Positions 50,136 through 59,410 of a DNA stretch of 64,000 nucleotides are shown here, piece by piece. Numbering within the stretch: the stretch's first letter is position 1; each line of letters starts with the position of its first letter. The notes beneath the pieces are model-generated. The model saw only the letters and a program-made list of their open reading frames with translations, made no database searches and was not told the DNA's origin. Origin of the DNA: an uncultured Collinsella sp. (GTDB lineage Bacteria > Actinomycetota > Coriobacteriia > Coriobacteriales > Coriobacteriaceae); the NCBI GenBank assembly GCA_900545605.1, contig UQZL01000008.1, forward strand, positions 4,532-68,531, written 5' to 3'. The position numbers and the translations under genes are program-made.

Positions 50136-50305
50136 GGGGCAATATATCCTTTCACGCGCGGCGGGTGAGTGCAGCGCGGAAGCTATCGAATACGTCCTTG
50201 GGACTGTCCTATTGTAAAGGCTCGGCGCACCTTGGCGGCAAGCTTTGAATAAAACGCAGGAACCTGCCACGGCTGTAGCGGCTTTAGCGTCTGACGGCAG
50301 CGTGT

Positions 50306-51436
50306 CTATTGCCTCTTGAGCTTGCGTTCAATAAGACTTCTAGTTGCATCGATGATGAGAAGTGCCAGAGCAAAGACGATGCTAATGACGATACCCGTGA
50401 CGATACATATAGCTGCCGGGCTGTTTTGGCTGATCAGTATGTTTGCGAGCAACGTATTGAAGACGGGACGCCACAGGCTACTGGTGAGCGACTGCATCAC
50501 ATAGAAACCAAGCGTGGCGGTCGATAAGGTGACGATGACACCTGCGGTCCGTGGATTGCCTGAGGCCCTGCGCCGGGTCGCCGCAAAGAGCAGAGAGGCG
50601 GCAGCGAGGGCAAACGAGATCAACGAGGTTGATTTGTAGGAGAGGACTGCCATCGCCGTGAGGTTGCCGGTGAAGGAGAGTGCTCCTTCCAGGATGGTGG
50701 CGAGCGCCAAAACCGTTACGAGCGAGCGCATGCCCAAGGCGCCCGCCCTGTCCGAATCCATGGCGTCGGTTACGTCGCGGAGCAGTCCGCCGATCAAAAA
50801 CGCGACTACGTACGTGGTAGCGCTCATGAGCTTTTGGAGCCAAGAAAACTCGCCGGCGCTTGTCGCACTCATGGCGGCCAAATACCCGTTAACAACGAAT
50901 ACGAGGATTCCAACGGCGATGACCGTCGTCGTGTAGGTTTTCTGGGAGAGTCGGCTCTTGGCCAGTCCAAACCATGGCGCCATGAAAACTGTGGCGGCAT
51001 AGACCCAGATAAACTCAAGCCCAAGCGTGTACCAATAGTGCGTATTGAGGGTAACATCGGGAATGGGTGAGACGACCGTGGACCACGCGAGCGCCACGAG
51101 GCAATAAAACGCAGTGGGCATAATGACCTTGCCAAGGCGCTGCGCCGTCCGTTGCATTTGCGACTTCCACGTTGCTCCACCGTCCCAAGCACGCGCGGCC
51201 GAAGCGATGAGAAAATAGCCCGAGATCATAAAGAAGACCTCGTTGGCCCAGCAGCCAAGCAAGTTAATAAAACCGAGTACGCCGGAATAGGGGAACATCG
51301 CAAGTGGGGCATATTCCACGGCGCCGACGCAGACGGCTTGGAAGGTCCACTGAAAGGTGTGGAACACCGCGATGCCGGCGACCGCGACCAAACGCAGCGC
51401 TTCGGTGGGTATGTTGCGTGCGGCTTTGGGCTGCAT
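50306..51436 (-). CDS. Acyltransferase family 3 membrane protein (OafA/YrhL type)
   Basis: A 376-residue polytopic membrane protein with about ten hydrophobic segments in the pattern of O-acyltransferases that add acetyl groups to surface sugars. The early RLVAVAGIAVFHTFQ segment contains the expected His near residue 26, and EVFFMISGYFLIASAAR near 66-82 is the second family motif. It is likely to modify the polysaccharide made by the adjacent glycosyltransferases. ATG 51436 follows GAAAGGACG on its strand. It lies between the leftward and rightward halves of the cluster. Confidence 0.83.
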   Translation of the reverse strand: MQPKAARNIPTEALRLVAVAGIAVFHTFQWTFQAVCVGAVEYAPLAMFPYSGVLGFINLLGCWANEVFFMISGYFLIASAARAWDGGATWKSQMQRTAQRLGKVIMPTAFYCLVALAWSTVVSPIPDVTLNTHYWYTLGLEFIWVYAATVFMAPWFGLAKSRLSQKTYTTTVIAVGILVFVVNGYLAAMSATSAGEFSWLQKLMSATTYVVAFLIGGLLRDVTDAMDSDRAGALGMRSLVTVLALATILEGALSFTGNLTAMAVLSYKSTSLISFALAAASLLFAATRRRASGNPRTAGVIVTLSTATLGFYVMQSLTSSLWRPVFNTLLANILISQNSPAAICIVTGIVISIVFALALLIIDATRSLIERKLKRQ

Positions 51437-51548
51437 GACGTCCTTTCGTATCGGTTTGCCTCTGCGGGCTCCATAGATTATATAAACGCCCGCTGGCGCG
51501 CTGACCCTTTGATACCATGAAACGACAGGTATTTCCTAAGGAGCACAT

Positions 51549-52652
51549 TTGTCTACTAACGCCTCTGGCAGCCCTGTTCTGTCGCTGCTTATTCCCATTT
51601 ACAATGTTCAGCGCTACCTGCGCGAGTGCCTCGATTCCGCCCTGGCGCAGACGCTCAAGGATATTGAGATCATCTGCATTAACGACGGGTCGACCGACAA
51701 CTCGCCGGCGATTATCCGCGAGTATATGGAGCGCGATGGGCGCGTCAAGATGATCGACAAGGCCAACAGCGGCTACGGCGACTCGATGAACCGCGGCCTG
51801 GAGATGGCGCGCGGCAAGTACGTGGGCATCCTGGAGTCCGATGACTTTATGGCGCCCGACGCGCTGGAGAAGCTTGTGTCGGCGGCCGAGGGCTGCAATG
51901 CCGACTTTGCGAAGGCTAACTTTGACTTTTACTGGTCCAAACCCGAGGAGCGCCGCTCGCTGCACGAGATGTTTAAGACCAAGGACTGCGGTAAACCGGT
52001 GCACCCAAGTGATACAACGCAGTTCTTTAAGCAAAAGCCTTCGATTTGGTCGGCCGTTTACCGTCGTGATTTTCTCGAGCGCAATGGCATCAAGTTCTTG
52101 CCGACCCCGGGCGCCTCTTTTCAGGACACGTCGTTTGCCTTTAAGGTGATCGCATGCGCCGACAAGGCCGTCTACCTGCACGATGCCGTACTTTCGTATC
52201 GCCAGGACAACGAGAACTCCTCGGTCAATTCTTCGGCCAAGGTATTTTGCGTCAATGCCGAATATGCCGAGATCGAGCGTTGGATCCGAGAGGATTACGC
52301 CCGCAATCACGCAAACGATGACGTCGCGCGCATGCTCAAGTTCAATCAGCTCATTAAGTACGATTCGTACATGTGGAACTACGTGCGCCTAGCGCCTAAG
52401 TTCTATAAGGAGTTCCTGGTGCAGATGGCCAAGGAGTTCCAAGCGGCCTTGGACGCGGGGGAGTTTTCGCTTGACGATCTCAAGCCGTGGAAGCGCGCGA
52501 ATCTCGCTGCCATCCTCAAAGATCCTGAGGGCTGGGTTGACGAGCATCCGAGTTTTGCGACGGATGGTGCCTTGGGTCGTGCTAAGTATTACGCCTCGGT
52601 TGGAGGCCCAGGCGTGGTCGCCGCCTTCCTCATCGAATCGCTGAGGGGGTAG
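51549..52652 (+). CDS. Glycosyltransferase family 2 (paralogue A)
   Basis: Cytoplasmic GT-A glycosyltransferase of 367 residues. LSLLIPIYNVQRYLRECLDS near residue 12, ICINDGSTDNSP near 42 and the metal-binding ESDDF near 95-99 mark the fold; the C-terminal half has a family-specific DTSFAFKVIACADK region. The start codon is TTG 51549, seven bases after AAGGAG. Its first ~100 residues are nearly identical, in protein and DNA, to the gene at 53774, so they are a recent duplication pair. It is the first gene of the rightward run 51549-58459, in which spacings are 6, 74, 12 and 0 bases. Confidence 0.88.
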   Translation: MSTNASGSPVLSLLIPIYNVQRYLRECLDSALAQTLKDIEIICINDGSTDNSPAIIREYMERDGRVKMIDKANSGYGDSMNRGLEMARGKYVGILESDDFMAPDALEKLVSAAEGCNADFAKANFDFYWSKPEERRSLHEMFKTKDCGKPVHPSDTTQFFKQKPSIWSAVYRRDFLERNGIKFLPTPGASFQDTSFAFKVIACADKAVYLHDAVLSYRQDNENSSVNSSAKVFCVNAEYAEIERWIREDYARNHANDDVARMLKFNQLIKYDSYMWNYVRLAPKFYKEFLVQMAKEFQAALDAGEFSLDDLKPWKRANLAAILKDPEGWVDEHPSFATDGALGRAKYYASVGGPGVVAAFLIESLRG

Positions 52653-52658
52653 GTCGAC

Positions 52659-53699
52659 ATGGGAGAGGCTTCGACCCCCAAAGCGACCATCGTCGTTCCC
52701 GTATACAACTCGGCACGCTCGATTCAGCGATGCCTCGACTCGCTGTTGGCACAGTCCGAGCGCTCGATTCAGGTCGTTTGTGTCAATGACGGATCGACTG
52801 ATGATTCCCTGAGCGTCTTGCATCAAATGGCACAGACCGACGGACGTGTGCTGGTGATTGACCAGAAAAACGCCGGCGTCTCGTGCGCTCGAAACGCCGG
52901 CATCGATGCCGCCGAGGGCGAGGTCGTCTTTTTTGTAGACGCCGACGATTACATCGACGCCCAGACGGTCGAGCGCGTGCTGCAGGCTATGGAGTCGTCG
53001 GATGCCGAGGTCGCCGTTTTTGGTGGCGTCTGTGAGCCCGCCGATGCCGCTCCCAAGCGCGTCCAGCAGCTCATGAGCCCCGAAGCGGGCTCCTTTGGCG
53101 CTCGCGATCCTCAGCTGCTGTTCCACGCAAATGCACAGCCGTATGCCTGCCGTGCGGCCTTTTCGCGCGAGCTGCTCAATCGCGAAGGTATTCGCTTTGC
53201 TCCCGGTTTGGCTTTGGGCGAGGACGTCGTATTCCAGTTCGCAGCCTATGCACTTGCCAACAAAACTGTCGTCATGCCGGACGAGTTCTACCACTACGTG
53301 ATGGAGAGCGACTCGGCGACGCACGAGTTCAACAGTGACGAGGCTCGCGCCAAAAAGCTTGACGCCCACATGAGGATGCTCGAGGAGGTCCTGGAGGACT
53401 GGGCGGCCTACGGTCTTTTGGACCTGTGCCCCGGCGAGCTGATCACCTGGTTCTTGGACCTAATTGTGTTCGACTTGGCGCGTCTGGACGCGGACGGCTT
53501 CCACCGTGTTGCCGGCCGCGTCAACAGGGCTTTCACGGCGTTTTTGGGAACGGAGTGGGCGGATGCACCTGCTAAGGGCGCCGTTCGCCGTGTTGCCCAC
53601 AAGCTTGTAGCGGCGACGTCGGGCGTCTCGATGGCGGACGCCACGCTGTTCTATCTTTCGACTCGCGGTCTCAAAGCCTGCCTGGAGCGCTTCCTCTAA
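52659..53699 (+). CDS. Glycosyltransferase family 2 (paralogue B)
   Basis: A 346-residue GT2 enzyme with ATIVVPVYNSARSIQRCLDSLL near residue 8, VCVNDGSTDDS near 40 and the acidic motif FFVDADDYIDA near 86-96. It also has the GVSCARNAG element near 70-78, shared with many capsule and teichoic acid transferases and missing from paralogue A. The C-terminal region is helical. The ATG at 52659 follows GAGGGGTAGG, six bases after the previous stop codon, so it is in the same operon. Sugar donor and acceptor are unknown. Confidence 0.88.
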   Translation: MGEASTPKATIVVPVYNSARSIQRCLDSLLAQSERSIQVVCVNDGSTDDSLSVLHQMAQTDGRVLVIDQKNAGVSCARNAGIDAAEGEVVFFVDADDYIDAQTVERVLQAMESSDAEVAVFGGVCEPADAAPKRVQQLMSPEAGSFGARDPQLLFHANAQPYACRAAFSRELLNREGIRFAPGLALGEDVVFQFAAYALANKTVVMPDEFYHYVMESDSATHEFNSDEARAKKLDAHMRMLEEVLEDWAAYGLLDLCPGELITWFLDLIVFDLARLDADGFHRVAGRVNRAFTAFLGTEWADAPAKGAVRRVAHKLVAATSGVSMADATLFYLSTRGLKACLERFL

Positions 53700-53773
53700 T
53701 TCCAAGCGCTGCCGCCCGCCGCAACTTGGCTGCTAAAATGACCCTGTTACACGCTATTCAACAGGAGGTTCTC

Positions 53774-54892
53774 TTGCAGAACTCTGATACCCCTAAAGTT
53801 TCGCTGCTTGTCCCTATCTGTAACGTTGAGCGCTACCTGCGCGAGTGCCTCGATTCCGCCGTTGCGCAGACGCTCGAGGACATCGAGATCATCTGCATCA
53901 ACGACGGATCCACCGACAGTTCGCCGGATATCATCCGCGAGTACATGGAGCGCGACGCGCGCGTCAAGATGATCGACAAGGCCAACAGCGGCTACGGTGA
54001 CTCGATGAACCGCGGTTTGGAGATGGCCCGCGGTGAGTACGTAGGCATCTTGGAGTCCGATGACTTTATGTTTGAGGACTCGCTTCAAAAACTGGTTGCC
54101 AAGGCAGATGCCGAGCATGCCGATGTGGTCAAAGGCGATTTCTACCTGTATTGGTCCACACCAACGGAGCGCCGCGAACTGTTTGGGATTATCGACGAGT
54201 ATATGACGGGTGCGGCGTATCGCCCCGTCGACCGCCCGGGCATCTTTTACCGCAAGCCTTCCATTTGGTCGGCCATCTATCGTCGCGAGTTTCTTAACGA
54301 CAATCAGATTCGGTTCCTCCCCACGCCGGGGGCATCGTATCAGGACGCGGGCTTTAACTTTAAGGTTTGGGCGTGCGCCGAGCGCGCCGCGTTTAGTGCG
54401 GACCCCATCCTGTGCTATCGCCAGGATAACGAGAAGAGCTCCGTTAATTCGCCCAACAAGGTGTTTTGCGTGTGCGACGAATACGCCGAGATGCAGCGCT
54501 TTTTGGACGAGCGCCCCGAGCTCAAGGTTCAGCTCCAAGGCATTTTAATGCGCATGAAGGTCGATACCTACCGCTGGAATGACGAGCGCTTGGTCGATGA
54601 GCTGCGTGAGCAATTTTGGGAGAAGGCCTCGCCCGAGCTCAAGGCCGATTGGGATGCCGGTCGCTTTGACCTGTCGCTGTTCGATCCGCGCGGCGAGACC
54701 GATCTGCGTTTGATGGTCAAGTCGCCCCGCGCCTACATCGATTCGCGGTTTGACTTTAAGAAGCCGGGCAAGCTCAATACGTTTAAGCACTACTTTAAGA
54801 TCGGCGGCCTGCCGCTGGTCTGGCGCGTGCTGACGTATCAGCGCACCTATGGCGATAACCCGCATCCCGACGACGTGCCGGCGGCACGGTAG
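53774..54892 (+). CDS. Glycosyltransferase family 2 (paralogue C, duplicate of A)
   Basis: A 372-residue GT2 enzyme almost matching the gene at 51549 through the nucleotide-binding region (YLRECLDSAVAQTLEDIEII; ICINDGSTDSSP; SGYGDSMNRGLEMARGEYVG) and recognisable throughout, including PTPGASYQDAGFNFKVWACAE near 195-215. I chose TTG 53774 because AGGAGG sits five bases before it and the paralogue also uses TTG; an ATG at 53738 has no such site. It probably adds a related sugar to the same polymer. Confidence 0.87.
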   Translation: MQNSDTPKVSLLVPICNVERYLRECLDSAVAQTLEDIEIICINDGSTDSSPDIIREYMERDARVKMIDKANSGYGDSMNRGLEMARGEYVGILESDDFMFEDSLQKLVAKADAEHADVVKGDFYLYWSTPTERRELFGIIDEYMTGAAYRPVDRPGIFYRKPSIWSAIYRREFLNDNQIRFLPTPGASYQDAGFNFKVWACAERAAFSADPILCYRQDNEKSSVNSPNKVFCVCDEYAEMQRFLDERPELKVQLQGILMRMKVDTYRWNDERLVDELREQFWEKASPELKADWDAGRFDLSLFDPRGETDLRLMVKSPRAYIDSRFDFKKPGKLNTFKHYFKIGGLPLVWRVLTYQRTYGDNPHPDDVPAAR

Positions 54893-54904
54893 GAGCGCGC
54901 GAGT

Positions 54905-55972
54905 ATGGCTACCCCTAAGATTTCCGTTGTCGTCCCCATCTATAAGGTGGAGGAGTGCCTGGCCTGGTGCCTGGACTCCCTGCTTGCGCAGGACATGCCC
55001 GATTGGGAAGGCGTGCTGGTCAACGATGGCTCGCCGGATGGCTCGCGCGACATCGCGGTTGCCTACTGCGAAAAGGATGCGCGCTTTACATTGGTCGATA
55101 AGGAGAACGGCGGCCTGTCGAGTGCGCGCAATGCGGGCATCGCTGCGTCCACGGCGCCCACCGTTGCGTTCTTGGATTCCGACGACCGCTTTACGCCCGA
55201 TGCGTGCTGCGTGATCGTCGATGCCTTTGAGCGCGAGGACTGTGACGTTTTGACCTTTGGTGCGAACCCGTATCCGCTGGAGGCGGGGTATCCGTGGCTT
55301 AACTATGTGTTGAGCCCGCGCGATGTGTCGTTTGAGGGCTATAGCTCCGACCTGCTGTTTAAGGAAGCGTCTCGTCCCTTTGCATGGCGCACCGCTTGCA
55401 AGCGCGATTTTTTGCTCAATAACGGGATCGTTTTCGACGAAACCGTCAAGTATGGCGAGGACCAGGTCTTTGACTTTGCGGTGTACGGCCGTTCGCGCAA
55501 GACCGCGCTTATCTCGAACAAGCTGTACGACTATCGCGTGGCGCGCAAGGGATCGCTTATGGACACCATGCGCTACGACGACGAGACGCGTCTGCTGGAA
55601 CATGTGAAGATTTACTCCGCAGTGCTGACTGATTGGCAGCGCGACGGTCTTGACGCACAGCATGCCGAGGACCTGGCGTACTTCCTGTGCGATCTGGTGC
55701 TGTATGACGCGTTGAGATTGCTGGGCGCGAATTGCGGCAAGGTGTTCGCTGCTGTTGCTGACGCGCTCGCCGTCTCTGCCGTTGGCAGCGATGCTGCGCT
55801 CGCACAATGCGCTCCTTCTGTTGCTGCCATGGTGCGTGCGGCGCTTACCAGTAAGGCCCCTAATGCCCGTGCGTGCAAAAAGTTCATGTTCGATTACGAC
55901 GTCTTGAGGTTTGGGCGCCTGGGCGCGTGCAAGCGCATGGCCGCGAATGCTCTGGGAAAGCGAGAAGTGTAG
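54905..55972 (+). CDS. Glycosyltransferase family 2 (paralogue D)
   Basis: A 355-residue GT2 enzyme. ISVVVPIYKVEECLAWCLDS near residue 6, LVNDGSPDGSRD near 39, GGLSSARNAGI near 68 and FLDSDDRFTPD near 90-100 give the full GT-A signature set of EpsJ/WcaA-like transferases. The last ~60 residues are basic and may contact the membrane. ATG 54905 follows GGAGCGCGAG, and the gene ends directly against the next start codon (TAG ATG). Confidence 0.88.
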   Translation: MATPKISVVVPIYKVEECLAWCLDSLLAQDMPDWEGVLVNDGSPDGSRDIAVAYCEKDARFTLVDKENGGLSSARNAGIAASTAPTVAFLDSDDRFTPDACCVIVDAFEREDCDVLTFGANPYPLEAGYPWLNYVLSPRDVSFEGYSSDLLFKEASRPFAWRTACKRDFLLNNGIVFDETVKYGEDQVFDFAVYGRSRKTALISNKLYDYRVARKGSLMDTMRYDDETRLLEHVKIYSAVLTDWQRDGLDAQHAEDLAYFLCDLVLYDALRLLGANCGKVFAAVADALAVSAVGSDAALAQCAPSVAAMVRAALTSKAPNARACKKFMFDYDVLRFGRLGACKRMAANALGKREV

Positions 55973-58459
55973 ATGAGTATCAAGCGTTTGGCGCTTTGCC
56001 GCAGCCAGGGTCGTCTGTTCGTTTTGCTTCGTTTTGCCGGCATGGATGTCGCGGGGATTATTGAGCGCGAGGGCTCCCAGGCTTTTGCCCGTGCGACGAC
56101 GAGCGGTTCTTGTGTGCCATCGCTGGCACTCCCGGTCGATCATGGCCGTGTGCTGGCAATCTGTCCTTCGGTTGCCGACTATGAGCGCGAGCTTGCCGTC
56201 TTAGTGCTGCCGTTTTTGGATGGCTCTGCGGTCGACGTCGACTTTGCATCCGGTTGCCAAAAGCTTGGATCCATTCGCCTCGATAGCCGTAAAGCTAAGC
56301 TGGAATCGAAGATTAACTACAAGGCAAAGCCTGCGTTGTGTGCGCTTATCCGCGATGCACAGCGCGGCGAGCGCTGCGGCCGCTACGAGATTGATGCCGT
56401 CCGTTATCTTCCGGCCGATTCGAGCGCTGTGTGGCGCTATGAGGTTACCTGGGCGGGAGACCCAAAGTGCACGCCCCAGCTTCAGATACTCGATACGCAT
56501 ATGAATGTCATCGATGCCACGGTGCACGTGTTTGAGTCGCAGGTCGATGTGCCGCAGCAGAACGGATGCCGCGTCAATAAAACGTACCTGAGCGTTGAGA
56601 TGCCCGAGGACATTCGAGATTATGTTGCGATTGCAACTGATCCTGCGGGCCAGATCCAGAGTGGTTTTTGCGCCATGGATGGTCGCCTGTACAACGGTAT
56701 GGTCGACGACAGTTGGAATCGTATGAAGGATGCACGCGCGGACGACGCGGCCTATCGCCGTTGGTTTGATCAACATCGCGCAAAGCCGGGCGACTTGGCG
56801 TGTCAGCGCGTCGCTTCGGCGGCATTTACCTACAGGCCGCCCGTGAGCATTGTGGTGCCGTGCTATAAGACCGATCGGGTCTACCTGCGCGAGTTGCTGG
56901 ATTCGGTGCTTGCCCAGAGCTATGACAACTGGGAATTGCTGCTGATGGACGCCTCGCCCGAATGGGATGCGGTGGCTACTCTTGCGGCAGCCGTTCACGA
57001 CGAGCGCGTCCGTCGCGTCGAGCTGCCCGGTAACGGCGGCATCGTGGTCAACACCAACGCCGGTATTCAGCAAGCGACGGGCGACTACATCGCATTCTTG
57101 GACCACGACGACATCTTGGAACCGGACGCGTTGTTCCACTATGTTGCCGCCCTGAACAAGGCTGTCCAGGACGAGCGTCCCCAGGTCTTGTTCTGCGATG
57201 AGGACATGTTCCAGAAAACGGGGGAGTGGGGCCAGCCGGTCTTTAAGACCAGGCTCAACGTTGACCTGCTTTATAGCCATAACTGCGTGACGCATTTTCT
57301 GATGGTTGAGAAGGCCCTCATCGATCGCATTGGCATGTCGCCAGAAGGTGTTGCGGGTGCCCAGGATTACGACCTTACGCTCCGCTGCCTTGCGGCGGGT
57401 GCGCGCTTTGAGCATGTTGCGCACGTGCTGTATCACTGGCGCGTACACCCCGGCTCTACCGCCGACGGTTCTGCCGATAGCAAGCCGTATGCCATCGAGG
57501 CCGGGCGCCTTGCGCTGCAGCGTCACTTTGACTCGCTGGGCGTTCGCGGAACGGTCGAGGAGTCCGAGACGCCGTTTGTCTACCGCATGCGCTATGCGCT
57601 GCCGGAGCCTGCTCCGTTGGTGAGCATTGTGATTCCCACCAAGGACCACGTCGAGACGCTCGACGCCTGCGTGATGTCGATCGCCCAGAAGGCCACGTAT
57701 GCCAACTACGAGATCGTCTTGGTGGAGAATAACAGCGAAGACCAGGAGACCTTTGTGTATTACGAAACCCTGCCAGAGCGCGTGGCTGCAGCATCCGAAG
57801 ACAAGGGCAGCGCGCGCGTTGAGTGGTGGCCGGGCGAGTTCAATTACTCCCAGATTATCAACTTTGGCGTTAAACATGCCAAGGGCGATTACCTGCTGCT
57901 GCTCAACAACGATACCGAGGTTATAAGCCCGGACTTTATCGAAGGGATGATGGGTTATCTGCAGCGTCCGGATGCGGGCGTGGTGGGTGCCAAGCTCTAT
58001 TTTGCTGATCATCTGGTGCAGCATGCCGGCATTTTGGTTGGCGTGCGTGGCGCGCTTGCCCATGCCAACCAGGACTTCTCGGCAAAGCGCGAGGGATATC
58101 TTGCCCGCGCTGTGCGTCCGGGCAACTTTAGCGCCGTAACGGGCGCCTGTCAGATGGTTCGACGCGATGTGTTTGAGCAGGTCGGAGGCTATAACGAGGA
58201 ATTCGCCGTTGGGTTTAACGACGCAGACTTTTGCCTGCGCGTGTGGGAGGCGGGCTACCGCACCATCTTTACGCCCTATGCCGAGCTGTACCACTACGAG
58301 TTCACCTCGCGCGGCAGGGAAGAGGCCAACGAGGACAAGCTGCGCCGCTGGAAGCGCGAGCAGGCACTGTTCATGCAGTGCTGGCCAGAGTTCTTCTTGG
58401 ATGGCGACCCCTGGCTCGGACCGAACCTATCCGCTGAGAGTGAGTATTTCTCGGTCTAA
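55973..58459 (+). CDS. Large two-domain GT2 glycosyltransferase (rhamnan/teichoic-type)
   Basis: An 828-residue protein with an N-terminal ~280-residue non-catalytic region and two GT2 domains. Domain one begins at PVSIVVPCYKTDRVYLRELLDS near residue 286, with NGGIVVNTNAGIQQATGDY near 350 and the acidic LDHDDILEPD near 378. Domain two begins at PLVSIVIPTKDHVETLDAC near 547, with LVENNSEDQ near 583, LLLNNDTEVISPDF near 640 and GFNDADFCLRVWEAGY near 744. Such double GTs make rhamnose-rich or O-antigen-like polymers. There is no gap after the previous gene. The C-terminal ~70 codons are duplicated at 59082-59296. Confidence 0.88.
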   Translation: MSIKRLALCRSQGRLFVLLRFAGMDVAGIIEREGSQAFARATTSGSCVPSLALPVDHGRVLAICPSVADYERELAVLVLPFLDGSAVDVDFASGCQKLGSIRLDSRKAKLESKINYKAKPALCALIRDAQRGERCGRYEIDAVRYLPADSSAVWRYEVTWAGDPKCTPQLQILDTHMNVIDATVHVFESQVDVPQQNGCRVNKTYLSVEMPEDIRDYVAIATDPAGQIQSGFCAMDGRLYNGMVDDSWNRMKDARADDAAYRRWFDQHRAKPGDLACQRVASAAFTYRPPVSIVVPCYKTDRVYLRELLDSVLAQSYDNWELLLMDASPEWDAVATLAAAVHDERVRRVELPGNGGIVVNTNAGIQQATGDYIAFLDHDDILEPDALFHYVAALNKAVQDERPQVLFCDEDMFQKTGEWGQPVFKTRLNVDLLYSHNCVTHFLMVEKALIDRIGMSPEGVAGAQDYDLTLRCLAAGARFEHVAHVLYHWRVHPGSTADGSADSKPYAIEAGRLALQRHFDSLGVRGTVEESETPFVYRMRYALPEPAPLVSIVIPTKDHVETLDACVMSIAQKATYANYEIVLVENNSEDQETFVYYETLPERVAAASEDKGSARVEWWPGEFNYSQIINFGVKHAKGDYLLLLNNDTEVISPDFIEGMMGYLQRPDAGVVGAKLYFADHLVQHAGILVGVRGALAHANQDFSAKREGYLARAVRPGNFSAVTGACQMVRRDVFEQVGGYNEEFAVGFNDADFCLRVWEAGYRTIFTPYAELYHYEFTSRGREEANEDKLRRWKREQALFMQCWPEFFLDGDPWLGPNLSAESEYFSV

Positions 58460-58599
58460 GGCAATGGATTTTAGGAAGTCCTTAACTTTCTTTCGCTATG
58501 AGCTTGGAAGAAAGCAACGTTGGACTACTAGCTAAGACAAATTACGAAAGCTCGATACTTTCGCGATAAGTTTATACAAGCTTATACAGCTCGATATTA

Positions 58600-59021
58600 T
58601 TCGATATAGTCTGCGATATAAGGGCTATGCCTATCTGGTGCAACTGGTCGGTTACTCCATTTGGCAGCGCGCCAACTTGCATCGTGCCAAAAGTGCCATT
58701 GTGAGCGAGCGCGACGTCACCGAAGGCATTGCGCTGGCAGAGGCTCGTTTTCACGATGTTGTTCACGAGCCCGCGATTTCTGGACTGGGACTTAACGATA
58801 TCAAATACCTTTTGGCGATGTGCGAGGACAAACAACAGTCCAAAACATCCGAGATTGCTAGGCGCATGGGTAAAAAGACCAATGAGATCAGCTCTATTAG
58901 GGCCAAATTGCTACAAAGAGAGGTTTTTCAGGCACCACAGAGGGGTTACGTACAGTTTGCCGTTCCGGACCTAGATATCTATCTGCGAGAGAATGCCGAG
59001 GAGATTCTCGAACGGTTCTAG
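58600..59021 (+). pseudogene. C-terminal fragment of an ORC/MarR-type AAA ATPase
   Basis: The in-frame sequence around 58620 reads YKGYAYLVQLVGYSIW and continues to the stop at 59021, about 130 residues. This resembles the C-terminal lid plus winged-helix part of archaeal-type ATP-binding proteins common in actinobacteria: a GYPxLIQLVGY lid, a helix-turn-helix KTSEIARRMGKKTNEISSIRAKLL and a closing RGYVQFAVPDLDIYLRE. The ATPase core, with Walker A and B, is absent, and the upstream 160 bases are AT-rich and non-coding. A GTG at 58638 could start a 127-residue DNA-binding remnant, but without a good ribosome-binding site. Confidence 0.65.
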
Positions 59022-59081
59022 GTCGAGTGAGGGCGACGTCATATTCTTTAAGACTGCTATCAGCGTCGATTGCCATATCGG

Positions 59082-59296
59082 GGGAGGCGGGCTATCGAAC
59101 CATCTTTACACCCTATGCCGAGCTGTATCACTACGAGTTCACCTCGCGCGGTAGGGAAGAGGTCAACGAGGAAAAGCTGCGCCGCTGGAAGCGCGAGCAA
59201 GCGCTGTTCATGCAGCGCTTGCCGGAGTTTTTCCTCGATGGCGATCCCTGGCCCGGACCAAACCTATCTACCGAGAGCGAGTATTTCTCGCTCTAG
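59082..59296 (+). pseudogene. Duplicated 3' end of the large glycosyltransferase gene
   Basis: Bases 59082-59296 repeat 58245-58459 without gaps, at an offset of 837 bases, with scattered substitutions, from the GEAGYRTIFTPYAELYHYEF stretch to the stop codon. It lacks any catalytic part. It follows the ATPase fragment, so a 622-base insertion is flanked by direct copies of the GT tail. A frame from 59027 gives an 89-residue protein, but the first ~18 residues are unrelated. Confidence 0.8.
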
Positions 59297-59410
59297 CGCG
59301 AAGTGATGCCAAGATCCGGCAAAGTATCCTCAAGAGCCGCAAGGGCGGTGGTGTTTAGATACTCCTCGTCCAAGTGGCTCTTGCCATAGCGAAAAGGTAC
59401 GTCAGGAGTT
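59291..59410 (-). pseudogene. Possible remnant of a gene downstream of DUF4869
   Basis: On the minus strand, a frame overlapping the DUF4869 stop reads VPFRYGKSHLDEEYLNTTA and continues to LPDLGITSR before its stop at about 59294, exactly where the duplicated glycosyltransferase tail ends. It has no start codon with a ribosome-binding site. It could be the tail or head of a companion gene cut by the rearrangement. Confidence is low. Confidence 0.3.

Noticed and set aside
56201..58294. A 697-codon minus-strand open frame over the large glycosyltransferase
   Set aside because: Antisense shadow of a gene with complete GT2 motifs.
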